DNA of 64,000 nt from Heritiera littoralis (lineage: Eukaryota; Streptophyta; Magnoliopsida; Malvales; Malvaceae). Below, piece by piece: positions 45,915 through 57,798 of the stretch. Below the pieces are notes generated by a model. That model saw only the letters and a list, made by a program, of their open reading frames with translations. It had not been told where the DNA came from and did not search any database. The position numbers were made by a program, and so were the translations under genes. The DNA lies in the NCBI GenBank assembly GCA_031772115.1, contig JAPDPK010000022.1, forward strand, positions 372,001 to 436,000. The letters run 5' to 3'. Each line of letters opens with the position of its first letter. Within the stretch, counting starts at the first letter, position 1.

Positions 45915-48900
45915 TTAGCTCTGCTTTGCCTGCATCCACTCCACAAAATTGTCCAGGATCAATGGCCAGGCAAGGTCCGGATCATAATTACCAAGGTCTG
46001 GGAAACTTATCTGTCAAAATATCAAAAATGGATATAGATGAGCACTTGATGAATTGTCAACATAAGTTGGATTGCCAACAAGACAAATGGCTGATAACTA
46101 AGTTATATTTCATTCTCTCCATATTTGCAAGGAGATTTTTTAACCACTAAAGAAAAAGTAAGCGAGATTTAGAAATCACTTGCAACCCAAAAATATACAT
46201 ACTTTTATCGATGAAAAATAATTACACAGGATGGATGAAAGAAAATGAAAGATGGGAAAAGCAACCACTACAACTCTCATAAGAAAGGAGCCAATAATAA
46301 CCACAACCTACAAGAAGAGAGGGCACCCCTTCAGGCTCCCCTCTTATCTTAGTCTACAAATACACCATGGATATTCACAGAACCAATTGCTGTTATGTCT
46401 TCATCTATGGAAGCAGTGAGAATGGCATCACATTCTCGGTTACCCTTTACCATCAAGTATGTTATTTGAAAGATGTAAGTATAATTCTAGCCACTCCAGA
46501 ATTATTCCCTTTCATTAAGTGGTGTCTGTGTGAGCATTATGTGAGCATAGTTATGAAATTACAGAATTATCACTGACTTACAGAATTATCACTGACCCTA
46601 ATTTTTACAATGGAGTATCTAAACTTGGGGAAATAGAAAAATACAAGGATAAACTGTGATGTACCTCATTGCAGAATCGAAAAAAGCCCATCCATTGATC
46701 CATGTTTACGACCTTATAATCACTCTGAATCTGCATTAACAACACAAGCATAGTATGAGGCATATTTTCTCTTCCTCTTGTTTGAGGTTTGGATAGAAGG
46801 GTAAGTTCAGAAATATCGCATCACGTTAGAAATGGGCAACATTGCTCTGTAATCTCGCCTATCAAGTTGTTAGATTCATTTACATAACCTCTTGAGCTAA
46901 AAGATTAAACATTTAAGTCGGAAGATTAACCCTATTTTCCACGAAAATTTTGAAAAGCCCATCAGTATAGCAATATGCCCCAATCTGAAAATAGGCTACA
47001 CAGAATTTTGTAACAAATATATTACAGAATCCTAGCAGCTAAAACTGAAATGAACTATTCCCCATAATAACAGATGAAGATGTGCGTGTGTAAACAGACA
47101 TCCAGGAAATCAAGATCAAAAAGCATAAACAGTTGCAATCTCTGAGGTAAAATGCAATAATTGTTGCAACCCACCTTTAAATACTCAATAAAATAGTCAA
47201 CCTGCGCATGGAATTGGGATCCTAAAACAAGATCCAGCAATTGACATATGCTCTCTATATCTATACTCTTTTGTTTCTCCTCTGCAGCAGTAAATTTGAG
47301 AAAGTAAGCAGAAGCTCAATCAGGAAAAAGAGAGGCATTTAGACATCCAAACTACATGCCACACTATTATCAAAATACCTGTCAGGCAATAGCGGAATGA
47401 ATAGGAATAGAAATCCACAAAGTTTGATGGTCTCCTTACCTATATGATATGAAAGGGAACATAGCACTTTATCAGACTTTTAAACCATAATTATAATTCA
47501 TATGAAACAAATCTATTTAGTATGAAATCTGCTTTCAGGTATCAAGCAGTTCAGAATTTTCTACCTCTTTCTCTAGCTCTGGGAGCGCCTTCCTTAATTT
47601 ACTTACAGTGTCAGCCCTTAGTGCTTTCAATCCTCTTCGCCATTCCTCCTATAAAGATAAGATTCAAATGTCATCTTCAACTGATAATTTAACTAAAAAC
47701 ATATACAAAATTATACAAATACACACATATAGAAAGAGAGCTTGAGATTTAATAAACTGGTATATTAATAGTTACACGGTATAATGCATCAGCCAACCGA
47801 TATCCATGCTATTACGATACTAAACATGGATCATAACTGTATTACAAAGAAGAAACTCCTGTCTATAAAACTTAATGTTATCCTTTTTAAACTCCTGTAT
47901 ATAAAACTTAATGTTATCCTTTTTAAACTCCTATCTATAAAACTTAATCTTATCCTTTTTTACAAACAAAGAGAGAAAAAAGCTTAATGTATTTTCCTGT
48001 ATACAAAACTTATTTTCTTTCACAAAAGCTTAATGTATTTTCACAACTTTATCATGACCAAATCACAGAGATTGGACTGATTACAATGAGTTCAAAACTC
48101 AACATCAAAAGAATGCCAATTAATGAAACAATAGATGAATACAGAAATCTAGGCATCCTCACACAGCCTACATGCTAAAACCAACCTAAAGGAGAGTTTG
48201 GAAACTATTAATTATTCTATTTTATATGACTGCACCTTGATCAAGGAAGAAATATAATCAGAGGACATGGAACCTAATAGCAATTTTGTTCAACGAAAAT
48301 ATAATAGATAACAATAAGAGTTAAAATTATAAAAGTAAATGGAGATGATACAACAAAAATTCTTACCAGGGTAAAGTATCCTTGTTTTTCAGCTTTCATT
48401 TTCCTGACACATGGAAATGTAGTTTCAACACAAAAGCTTATGATAAAAGTTACAAATGAGTCATCATCAAACAAGTTTATATAACACTTACCAAGCAAGC
48501 ATCAAGATCCTAACATCTGTGTGATCCACTTCCATATTGGAACATAGAGTTTCAATCCCTTCTGGGCTGTTCAAATAATGTATCATAATATTAAATGCAT
48601 TTCAAGATAGTAAAGTACATAAGTTTCTATAATGATGGTACTAATTTTTAATGCCCATCACTTTATAAATAATAAAAATCATAATCGATTTTCAACATCC
48701 TTATTTTAGCTTTGCAGTGAGTCTTTCCACAGTATGAAGCATTTCTAGAGTAAACTATGTTGTAGTGCATGAGGGTGACCCCCCAAACTTATTTCATTAT
48801 TATCTGGGGGCACCACTAATCCATGTTTCTCTAACTCCTCAATTTCCTTGAATACCCGCATCCGACACAAGGACATGTGTATGGTGTTCTAACCTTCCAA

Positions 48901-50138
48901 GGGAAAACTTAGAAAAGATGGAACTTATCCTTGTTGGAGACATACCCATATTCAGCACTCACCACCGAGTCCAAGCAACATGGGGACTTAGCTAGTGCAG
49001 AAAACCAGTTAGCGTGAATTGGTAGCTTGTTTAGTAGCTGATCATCCAATCATTTTCCACAAATTGATACAAGCCAAATTACTCTCTAATTTCCCTAAGC
49101 AGAAAACCAGCACTGTCTACCATATATGGAGAAGCTACCCTTAACTTCATTACAACAATTCAGAGAGAATATAAATCCTATAATTACAGGTTAAATCAAA
49201 GAAAACTTGTTACAAAAGCTTAATGAAAGAATACTTCTTATGATCTAAAGCTCACTCGTTTATTGGGAAACCATAATATTTAAACTGTTAAGAACTTAAA
49301 CCTTTCCCAGAAATAATTTTGAAATTTGAACTTAATATCAAAATCACTCTAATAGTTCTACAAATAAAATTAACAGGATAAAATCTGTAAGTATGAGGAC
49401 ATTGACTGAAATGGACACAATTTTAACATGCAAAACGATCTGAAAATTGGTTGGAATTAGTGATTATCAAAGTCCATAAGATACCAATGAAATTGTACAC
49501 AATTACAAAGGTAAATATCAGAAGACTTGTTGGCCATTACTCAAGGTTAGTACCAAAATTGCAAAATTTTACAAATTGAACTGCATATTCCACTAAGCAC
49601 TTACTCAATCATACCAGAAGACCTATTGGCATAAGAATAAAACAGGTTGTCAATCCGTTCCATCTCTTTTGAAGATGCCTTACTTGAAGCTGAAAAATAT
49701 AAAACAATGCCAACTCATTAGCTACACAGCCTTAGAACAGCTTAGCTGATAAACATGAACAATAATGTTAGCATTCTAACTACATACTCTAAAATGAGGT
49801 CTCAACTTTCATGCAAGGATTAGAAGCTTTGTGTCTGTCTTTCAAGGTAGGCATAGGTAAATAAATCTTAATGAGAGACCATGTTGATGGTACATAGTAT
49901 TAAGAACCAATTATTAGGGTTGTTATGATGACATGGGCCTTTTAGTGAAGCCATGCAGACCACCAGAAAGATCCATGCAATTACATCCAAAGTATTAAAT
50001 AATTGCGTAATTAGTAGTTAGTTCCGGTTAAGTACTACTAAGAGTAACTAAATGTAATTAATGATGAATACATAACGGATAAGCAATCACGACAAAGGAA
50101 ATCAATATTACACCTGTAATTCATTTTCTCTCATAGCT

Positions 50139-50183
<45 letters not shown>

Positions 50184-53100
50184 ACTACTCGTTTCTGGAA
50201 ATTGTCCACAACATTCTCTAATATTCAATGCCTGGGATCACGTGACATTCTTCAGTACCGTCAGCAATCCATCATTTGGTATCAAAGCTGTTTGATTCTG
50301 ATAATGGCAGAAGGTATTCAAACAAGGTTGCTAAGATACCTGGTACAATTTCAAGAGTAGGAGACAATTATTGAATCCTTTGGGGGATTGCCAGATCTAT
50401 TCAAGGAAGAGCTGCGTTCAAAGCTGAAGACTGAGCTCCATAATACTATCCATAAGGAGATGGGAAGACTCTTTGAGCAAATGGTGGTGCGGATTGGACA
50501 CATGGTGGCAAACAAGACTAAGATCCCTATGGAGATCAACCAAACCCCTGTAAATGGTTAGAGGAGTGTTGCAGAAGCCTCAGCTTCAAGAGCGGCCATG
50601 AAAACAACTAAGACACTCTTGGTGCAAGAGCTTAGAGGCCAAAATAATTCAAGAACCCTGGCTAGGTTCAACTCTAAGCATAATCATTTGGAGTGCCCAA
50701 GGTTCAATGGAACAAAGCTCATGGGTTGGCTCATGAAGATTGAACAGTATTTTGAGGCTATGGCCACACTACAAGAGGAAAAATTACCCAAAGCGATGAT
50801 TTGCCAAGATGGGAAGGCGCTACAATGGCACCAAAAGCTGATGCAGATCAAGGGAGGTATGACTCGAAGTACTTGGAAGGACTATGTTATAGAGATGAGA
50901 ATCACATTTGGGGAAGGTGAGTATGCAAATCCCATTTCTAACCTCATTACCTTGAAACAAGAAGCTAGCATGGAAAAGTATTATAAGTAGATTGAGGGCT
51001 TGATCCACGTGTTGAAGCTCTGAGATGATCATGCCATTAGATATTCGTAAGTAATCTAAACCTTGATATCTCTTTGTTAGATTATTTCAGCCAAGAACAT
51101 TAAGCCATGCCCTTAGCCTAGCAAAACAAACTGAGCTGATGTTCTATAATTTACCCAAAAAAACGTATCACCAGAAATTTAATCTACAAAACAACCCAAC
51201 CACCCGAAACTATTTCACCTACTGCAAACAGTCTTCAATGACTGGGAGCAATTTGCTAGGCTTACTACCCACACCAAAGATAACTGCTATGCTTTATATC
51301 AATACACAAAACCCTAGCTCCTCAACAATCCACTAGTAGCAAACAAAACTGACCCATGACTAAAACAAACAAAATCTCAACAAGAAAGAAACTGAGGAAC
51401 AGAGAAAGAAAGAGTTGTGTATGTGTATCGCTCTAAGTATAGCTTAGGGCATAAGTGCATCAAATCTCAACTCTATCAACCGTTTGTGGAGGATAGAGAT
51501 GAAAAAGAGGGTAACCTAGATGAATTCTCCAAATGTGTCGAAACCTTGGTGGAACGATTAGCAAATGACACTAGGGATAGCGGTGATAACTAGTCGGATC
51601 AGATCGGGCTTTGACAAAAATCCGATCCAATCCGAACTAAGCAGATTCTTTATATTGTGATCCGTATCCAATCAAATACAAAAAATCCAACCCGATCCGA
51701 ATTTATGTGGATTGGATCAATCATTCAATTTTTTTTTATGTTTAAGTAATTTTAAACTTTATTTCAATTTTTTTGGGCATTTAAGCAATCTTGGATTTTA
51801 TTTCAAAATTTTTTTATTAGGATTTTTAATTAAATATAAAACTTGAGCTTTTGATTTAAATTAAAAACAACAAAATATTAATAACAAAATATTCGGATAT
51901 TATTTGTATACGAACAGATCCAAATCTGAACCAAATAAATTCGATTTAATGAAGTCACGATTCGAATCTGAACCGATCCGAAACTCCCGGTTCGAATTGA
52001 TTATTCGGTTTTCTCGGTTCTTTTCTCACTCACGACTAGGGATCTGCCTGTTTCTTAAATGCTCTGTTTGGTGTGGTTGTGTTCCAAACTATGAAAATGC
52101 AAGGTAGACTGAAGAATCAATCCTTGGTACTATTGGACTCCAGTAACATGCACAATTTTATTGATCAAGCAATTATCAAAAGGCTAGGGTATAAGACTCA
52201 AGTTGCTACGGGTTTGAAAGTGATGGTGGCAAATGGGGAAGTAATAGCAACCCAGGAAGTTGGTAGGGCAATCCTCTACGAGGTACAAGGGTTTGTGCAA
52301 CAAACAAATTTTTTGGTTCTTTCATTAAGAGGTTGTGATTTGGTACTAGGTGTCCAATGGGTACGAACATTGGGACCTATTACATGGAATTTCCTATCGT
52401 TGAGTATGGAGTTTTGAGTGGAAAGATTAAAAGATCATGCTGCAAGGATTGATGGAGGGGGTAGTAGAACTTGCATCCAAGAGGCAGCTTTCCAAAATAA
52501 CCGCTGCAACAAAAACAGGCAACGGTAGTATTCTACTGGCCTGTCACAAGTGCATAGATTCAAGCCCTTGGCCTGTGAATCAGAATTTGGACCACAAGGC
52601 ATTACAGGAGTTGTTGCAGCTTTTAGCTAATTACTCCATTATGTTTCAAGAGCCTTCAGGTCTGCCTTCTAACAGCGACCACGTGCACCAAGTTGTTTCG
52701 AAGGATGAGACCAGGGTGGTGAGAGTGAGATCTTATAGATATCTAGCAATCCAGAAAGATGAAATCGAAAAGATGGTGCATGAGATGAAGATGGCAGGAC
52801 TAGAGATAGCAATACTCCCTTTGCATCTCCTATGATCTTGGTGAAGAAGAAAGCTGGAGGTTCTGTGTCGATCATATACAATTAAATAGCCTTACCATAA
52901 AGGACAAGTTTCCAATGGTGGAAGAACTTTTGGAGGAGCTCCATTCAGCAAAGTGATTTTCAAAGCTAGATTTGCGATTAGGATACAACCAGATTCAAAT
53001 GGATGATGCAAACATAGCCAAAACTGCCTTCTAAACCCACCAGGGACACTAAAAATTCCAAGTGATGTCCTTTGGCCTCACTAATGCACCATCAACATTT

Positions 53101-55599
53101 CAGAGCTTAATGAACAAGCTCTTTCAACCTTTCCTTCAAAGGTTTGTGCTTGTATTTTCTGATGATATACTAATCTATTCATCTTCATGGACTTCTCACA
53201 TCCATCATCTTCTGCAAATATTTCATATTTTGGTGAGTAACAAGCTTTTTCTTAAGCTATCCAAATGAGAACTTGGAACAGACAAGATTGATTATTTGGG
53301 GCACGTAATCAGTGCTCAAGGTGTTGCAATGGATGAAAAGAAAATTTCCTGCATGAATGAATGGCCAACTCCACAAGGAGTAAAAGAACTCAGAGGTTTT
53401 TTGGGGTTAACGGGGTACTTTAAGAAATTTTGTTAAAGACCATGGTCTCATTGCTAGGCCACTAACACAATTGTTGAAGAAGAGGGGGTTTAAGTGGACT
53501 AAAGAAGCTCAACAAGCCTTTGACAAACTTAAGGTGGCTCTGACTTCAGCCCTTGTTTTAGCTCTTCCAAACTTTGACAAGGTGTTTATAGCAGAGACAG
53601 ATGCATCCAGCGATAGCATTGAGGCAGTGTTGAGTCAGGAGGGGCGACCAATTGCTTACTTTAGCAAGGCATTGGCCCCTAAGCTTCAGATTCTGTCAGA
53701 CTATGAGAAGGAAATGCTAGCAATGTTGGCAGCAATTAAGAAGTGGAACTCATATCTAGTGGGGAGGCATTTCAAGATTAAAACAAACCATTATAACCTC
53801 AAGTTTCTGCTGGTTCAGAGGGCTACTACACCAGCACAACAATCTTGGATTGTAAAAATGACTAGGAGGTATTGTTTAGAAAGAAAGTAACAAATGTAGT
53901 AGCTACTGCATTATCAAGAAGGCCAATCGTTCAACGTAGTGCAATAACCACCCTTCAAAGTGATATATGGAGAAGGATTCAACATTCATGGCTCCAAGAT
54001 CCTCATTTGGTGCATTTGATTAATAAGCTGAAGAAAGACCTTGATAGACAATCAAGGTATAAATGGTAGGGCCAATAGTTGACTAGGAGAGGTAAGCTTG
54101 TAGCGGGACATGATGAACAGCTAAGATAAGAATTGCTTGAGCATTTCCACAACTCAACTGAAGGAGGCCATTCAGGAGTAACAGCTACAACCAAAAGGCT
54201 TGGAGAGATAGTTTATTGGACAGTATTAAAAAAGTACATGCAATATGTTAAGTGTTGTCAAATATGCCAGCAGTTCAAATACGATACATCAGCATACCTT
54301 GGATTACTGCAAACTTTACCCATACGAGAGAGGTTATAGTCTGATATATCAATGGACTTTATAGAAAGGTTTCCTAAGTCCAGAGGGTTTACAGTTATTC
54401 TGGTTGTTATAGACAGACTAAGTGTGGCCATTTCCTGCCGCTAGCAGGCCCATACACTGCCATAACCCTGGCTCAATTGTTCATGGACAATATATACAAA
54501 TTGCATGGGTTGCCTAATAGCATTGTATCAAACAGGGATAAGATATTTCTCAGAAGATTCTGCCAAGAGTTATTTAAGCTTTCAAGAACTCAGCTTAAGC
54601 CCTCAACAGCATACCACCCACAAACCGAACGGCAATCAGAAGTGGTAACAAGAGCTTACTAAGATGCATGGCGTCTGAGAAGCCTAAGGAGTGGGCAAGT
54701 TGGTTGCCTTTGGCAGAGCGGTGGTGTAACACCACCTACCACTCTTTCATCAACACAACACCCTATGAAGCTGTTTATGGCTACACCAACTCACATGCCA
54801 TATACCGCGGGTAATTCAATTGTTGGAGCTGCTGATCGTTGTTTACTGAGCAGAGAAGCAGCTCTTAAAATGCTCAAATATTATCTTCATAGAGCATAAA
54901 ACAAGATGAAGCATCAGTTGGATAAGAAAAGGTTAGATCATCAATTTCAAGTGAGTGATTGTGTATACCTCAAACTCCAAACATAGCGCCAGTCAACAAT
55001 GATTCACAGAAAATATCTTAAGCTCTTTGCTAAGTACTTTGGACCCTATTGAGTCTTAGAAAAGATAGCAGCAGTAGTCTATAAGCTGGAACTTCCAGAG
55101 GAGTCCAAAATCCATCCCATCTTCCATGTTTCATAATCGAAGCCCCATGTTGGTCCTATTATGAATCGTAGTCCATTGGCTATGCTGGATAAAGAAGGTT
55201 TGTTGGCTAAAGAACCAATCAGTGTCACCGAAGGGAGGACGGTTAAGAGAATGTCAGGGTTGCAACAGAAGTACTGGTCTAGTGGAAGAACACCTTTCCA
55301 GAAGATGCAACCTGGGAGCTTTTCAACCAACCGTTGGCAAAGTACCCTGGGTTCATCCTTGAGCATAAGGATGATCTTCAGAAGGAGGTATTTGATATGG
55401 ACCTTCTAGTGAAGCCATGCAAACCACAAGTAGGATCCATGCAGGTACATCCAAAGTACTAAATAACTGAGTAATTAGTAGTTAGTTTCAGTTAAATACT
55501 GCTAAGAGTAACTAAAGGTAATCGATGATGAATATATAATGAAGAAGCAATCACGAGGAAGGATATCATTATTACACCTGAAATTCATTCTCTAGCGGC

Positions 55600-55639
<40 letters not shown>

Positions 55640-56420
55640 GTAACCATTTCTGGAAATTATCCAGAACATTCTCTGGTTTTCAGCACCTGGGATCACGTGA
55701 AATTCTTCAGTATTGTCAGCAGTCCATCACATGACCAGGGCATATTTATTCTCTAGGACAAGCTAAAACCAAAACTGTCCTGTGTCATCAGAGACAATAA
55801 AAAATAGTAGTAAAGAATGTGGTATTAGAAGAAGATTTTCCACTATGTTGACCCAAGCCGAAGAGCCCCATCTTGCCAACAGGTAGATCATAGATGCAAT
55901 ATATAGTGATAACAAGACAGAATTTCTTCTCAATTATGCTCAAGGATTCTGTTTCAAATTTGCAACTTCTCTTACTAAACCACGATTCTCGATCATCTTA
56001 TCTTCCCATATTTTATCTAAAGATTTTTCTCCAATATTTTCCAACTCTTTTCAATCATTTTTCCTATAATTAATTTCACCAATAAACCCCATCCTTTTGC
56101 TCACTGAATTTTTCTTGATAGCTCATCGTTTTCCACCATAATTACAGAATCTTAAATTTTGAATATCAAGTATGCAAAAATTAATTCCTTTTAAAAATTA
56201 AATTTAAGAATCAGTCAAACATCAAAATTCTGAAACAAAAAAAAAAAAGAGGAATTCAAATTCAAAAAATAAAAAGCAAAAGCCAAAGCCGATTCCAACA
56301 AATTTTGGGCAAAGAGAAAGAAGAGGAAGTACCGGTGCGAAAGAGATCGGAGGGAGAATAAGTAATCGGGTTGGTTGAATTTGGTTGACCCGTTTTCTTG
56401 GATGCAGAGCGACGCATCAT
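45915..56420 (-). CDS. DCN1-like protein (cullin neddylation E3 co-factor), nine exons, intact
   Basis: Exons: 56333-56420, 49605-49689, 48492-48566, 48367-48403, 47565-47648, 47379-47439, 47175-47281, 46665-46730, 45915-46010. All junctions are GT-AG and phases agree, giving 699 bp and 232 residues without a stop. The N-terminus (MMRRSASKKTGQPNSTN) leads into an EF-hand-like helical part (SSKEMERIDNLFYSYANRSS, then DHTDVRILMLAWKMKAEKQGYF). The C-terminal half is the cullin-binding PONY domain, ending DPDLAWPLILDNFVEWMQAK, with FCNE and VVNMDQWMGFFRF before it. DCN1 proteins bind cullins and the NEDD8 E2 to promote neddylation of SCF-type ubiquitin ligases, in nucleus and cytosol. The length fits the short plant DCN1-like group. 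Intron 1 (6.6 kb) contains a whole Ty3/gypsy element. The gene still reads as functional. Confidence 0.95.
47856..47963 (-). repeat. Three tandem 36-bp units in a DCN1-like intron
   Basis: CTCCTGTCTATAAAACTTAA and its variants repeat three times with a 36-bp period, a small minisatellite in the intron between exons 4 and 5. Confidence 0.85.
48567..49604 (-). other. DCN1-like intron 2, no other feature seen
   Basis: About 1 kb of AT-rich intron. The part around 48770-49150 is richer in G and C and may be an old, unrecognisable insertion. No ends or TSD were found. Confidence 0.5.
49929..50274 (+). repeat. 5' LTR of the gypsy element
   Basis: 346 bp with a (CT)n microsatellite at about 50145-50180 and the closing TCACGTGACATTCTTCAGTA block. 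The 3' copy has a shorter CT run and scattered differences. Confidence 0.92.
50277..50290 (+). other. Primer binding site of the gypsy element
   Basis: TGGTATCAAAGC lies two bases after the LTR and differs at one position from TGGTATCAGAGC, the complement of initiator tRNA-Met. Confidence 0.75.
50304..51569 (+). pseudogene. Gypsy gag remnant
   Basis: From ATG 50304 a single frame runs to 50990 with only two TAG stops (50358 and 50562). It holds the retrotransposon gag domain: FNGTKLMGWLMKIEQYFEAM, then WHQKLMQIKGGMTRSTWKDY and FGEGEYANPISNLITLKQ. The C-terminal part, 50990-51569, is badly decayed and leads to the nested MITE. No zinc knuckle is clear. Confidence 0.8.
51578..52034. mobile_element. 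hAT-like non-autonomous element nested in the gypsy element
   Basis: An exact 8-bp direct repeat, ACTAGGGA, flanks it at 51570-51577 and 52035-52042, the TSD length of hAT elements. The left end TAGCGGTGATAAC and the right end ...CTCACTCACG are short imperfect inverted repeats. The body (457 bp) is AT-rich with GATCCGAA/TTCGGATC-type words and no coding capacity. It interrupts the gypsy coding sequence just before the protease. Confidence 0.75.
52073..55390 (+). pseudogene. Gypsy pol (protease, RT, RNase H, integrase, chromodomain), degenerate
   Basis: The protease (52073-52417) contains LLDSSNMHNFID, where the catalytic DSG has become DSS. RT at about 52840-53400 contains FGLTNAPSTFQSLMN and FSDDILIYSS. 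RNase H (53471-53870) contains ETDASSDSIEAVLSQEGRPI. Integrase has its zinc finger (HNSTEGGHSG...CCQICQQFK) near 54150-54290 and core pieces (SMDFIERFPKS; LHGLPNSIVSNRDKIF; TAYHPQTERQSEVV). Near 55270-55390 a chromodomain-like end (QWKNTFPEDATWEL) is readable with one shift. Stops at 52415, 52833, 52958, 54068, 54338 and others kill it. Domain order and chromodomain define a chromovirus. Confidence 0.85.
55393..55729 (+). repeat. 3' LTR of the gypsy element
   Basis: 337 bp, preceded by the purine-rich AGAAGGAGGTATT. It contains a (TC)n run at about 55600-55638 and ends CAGCAGTCCATCA. Confidence 0.92.
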
Positions 56421-56551
56421 AAACAAAACCAATGAAGCCTTCGTCGCTCAACGAAGAAGAAAAAACCTAATAAAATGCCTACCGCCAATTCGCCTTTGAT
56501 TATAATTTTATTCCGTCCGCCTCCCCCCTTTCGTCCTATTTATAATACATT

Positions 56552-56579
<28 letters not shown>
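56421..56579 (-). promoter_or_regulatory. DCN1-like gene leader and core promoter
   Basis: On the minus strand a TATA box, TATAAATAG, lies at 56536-56544, about 115 bp upstream of the start codon at 56420. A pyrimidine-rich leader (TTTTTTCTTCTTCG) is between them. A (TA)n run (56551-56579) and a MITE follow immediately upstream, so the core promoter is short and bordered by repeats. Confidence 0.6.
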
Positions 56580-56583
<4 letters not shown>

Positions 56584-56758
56584 TTATCCGATTCATTATT
56601 AGTGAAATTTTTTAATTTCACAAATAAAGTTAGAATGATGACACATATTTTATTTTATTTATTTTTTATTTTTTTAATATTTTTAAAACACATATGTCAT
56701 CATTCAAATCATACTTCTCGAGTTAAAAAATTTTACTGATAATGAATAGGATAATAAT
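56580..56758. mobile_element. Foldback MITE just upstream of the DCN1-like promoter
   Basis: The two ends are long inverted repeats: ATTATTATCCGATTCATTAT at the left and, reverse-complemented, ATTATTATCCTATTCATTAT at the right. Pairing continues into AGTGAAATTTTTTAA and GAATGATGACACATAT, so nearly the whole 179 bp can fold back. A TA-rich flank prevents calling the TSD. A related element lies at 61211-61389. Confidence 0.75.
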
Positions 56759-57138
56759 CCATATATATATTATATATTCTTAGCAATAAAATATTTATTT
56801 ATTTTTTATCAAAAAATAATTTATTCACTAACTATTTTTTAATTATATTCTTTTTTATTTTTTTATCATAATTATATTCTTTTTTATAAAAAATGAGTTC
56901 GTCGGTTTGCCTTGATTGGTTGATTTTGTTTGATATTTTTAAGGATTCAAAGGTACTCCTGTTGCATGAAATGATGTCTTAATTCTTTCTCTTTTTCTTA
57001 AAAAAAAATAAAAAGAAATTACTTTTGACTTTTGCCGTGGAAAGCGGTTGTCCATTTGTTGACGGCCAAAAAAAGTATACATTATTTGTTTCTAAATCCG
57101 TAGATTTGTGTATAAATTATGCGTTTATATATCACGTT
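56759..57138. other. AT-rich intergenic stretch
   Basis: T-rich low-complexity sequence lies between the MITE and M5. No gene or element end was seen apart from the M5 TSD (57130-57138). Confidence 0.5.
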
Positions 57139-57264
57139 GGGGGTTCTAAATACAACCAAAAAAACTACTAAGCACATCCTATGATTAATGAACATTTTAA
57201 TTCCAAAAATACTCTTAAATGAAATTACTATATTGTTCACTTTCAATTAGTTTATGAAATTCCC

Positions 57265-57510
57265 AAAAGTGAATTTCTGGGAGTTTCTTCACACTCCCAT
57301 AAATAAATTTTTGATACCAAAATGGACCTCTTGGAAATTCATTTCCGAGATGTTTTATTGGCTCATGGAAGTCTACTTTCGGGATAAGTGACTAACTCCC
57401 AATAGTAAACTTCCGGGAGCCATATCAAGCTCCCGGTTGTTGACTTTCGGGAGATTGATATAGCACCCGGAAGTTGACTTTCAGAAGATAGATATAGCTC
57501 CGAGAGCTTT
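57265..57510. repeat. M5 subterminal array of CTCCCGGAAG / CTTTCGGGAG motifs
   Basis: Inverted words such as TTGACTTTCGGGAG, AACTTCCGGGAG, GCTCCCGG and TTCTGGGAG occur about ten times in 245 bp. The arrangement mirrors the GCGCAAG arrays of M1-M4 in position, with a different core. Confidence 0.75.
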
Positions 57511-57798
57511 AATTCATTTTTTAAATTTTATTTATTTAATTCCTTTTTTAGTTTATTTATTTATTTAAAATTAATAAAATGTTTAAAATTTGTAGGATGA
57601 TTGAATTTATTTATTTGTTTAATTTTATTTATTTAAACATCTATAATTTATTTATGTAAACTTGTTATTTGCAAAATAAATAAATAAAACAAAAAAAAAG
57701 TAATTGACGATGGATAAAGTAGTGATAAGAAATTAGTATTTATATACATAATTATCATTTCATTTAAAAAGTAAATGTAAATATATAAGAAATAATGT

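Larger units (their letters stand above)
49929..55729 (+). mobile_element. Ty3/gypsy chromovirus in intron 1 of the DCN1-like gene
   Basis: LTRs are 49929-50274 and 55393-55729, starting TGACATGGGCC / TGATATGGACC and ending CCATCA. The 5-bp TSD is TATGA (49924-49928) against CATGA (55730-55734), one transition. The order is primer binding site, gag, protease, RT, RNase H, integrase and chromodomain. It is antisense to the host gene. Many stops and shifts plus a nested hAT-like MITE show it is old. Length is 5,801 bp. Confidence 0.93.
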
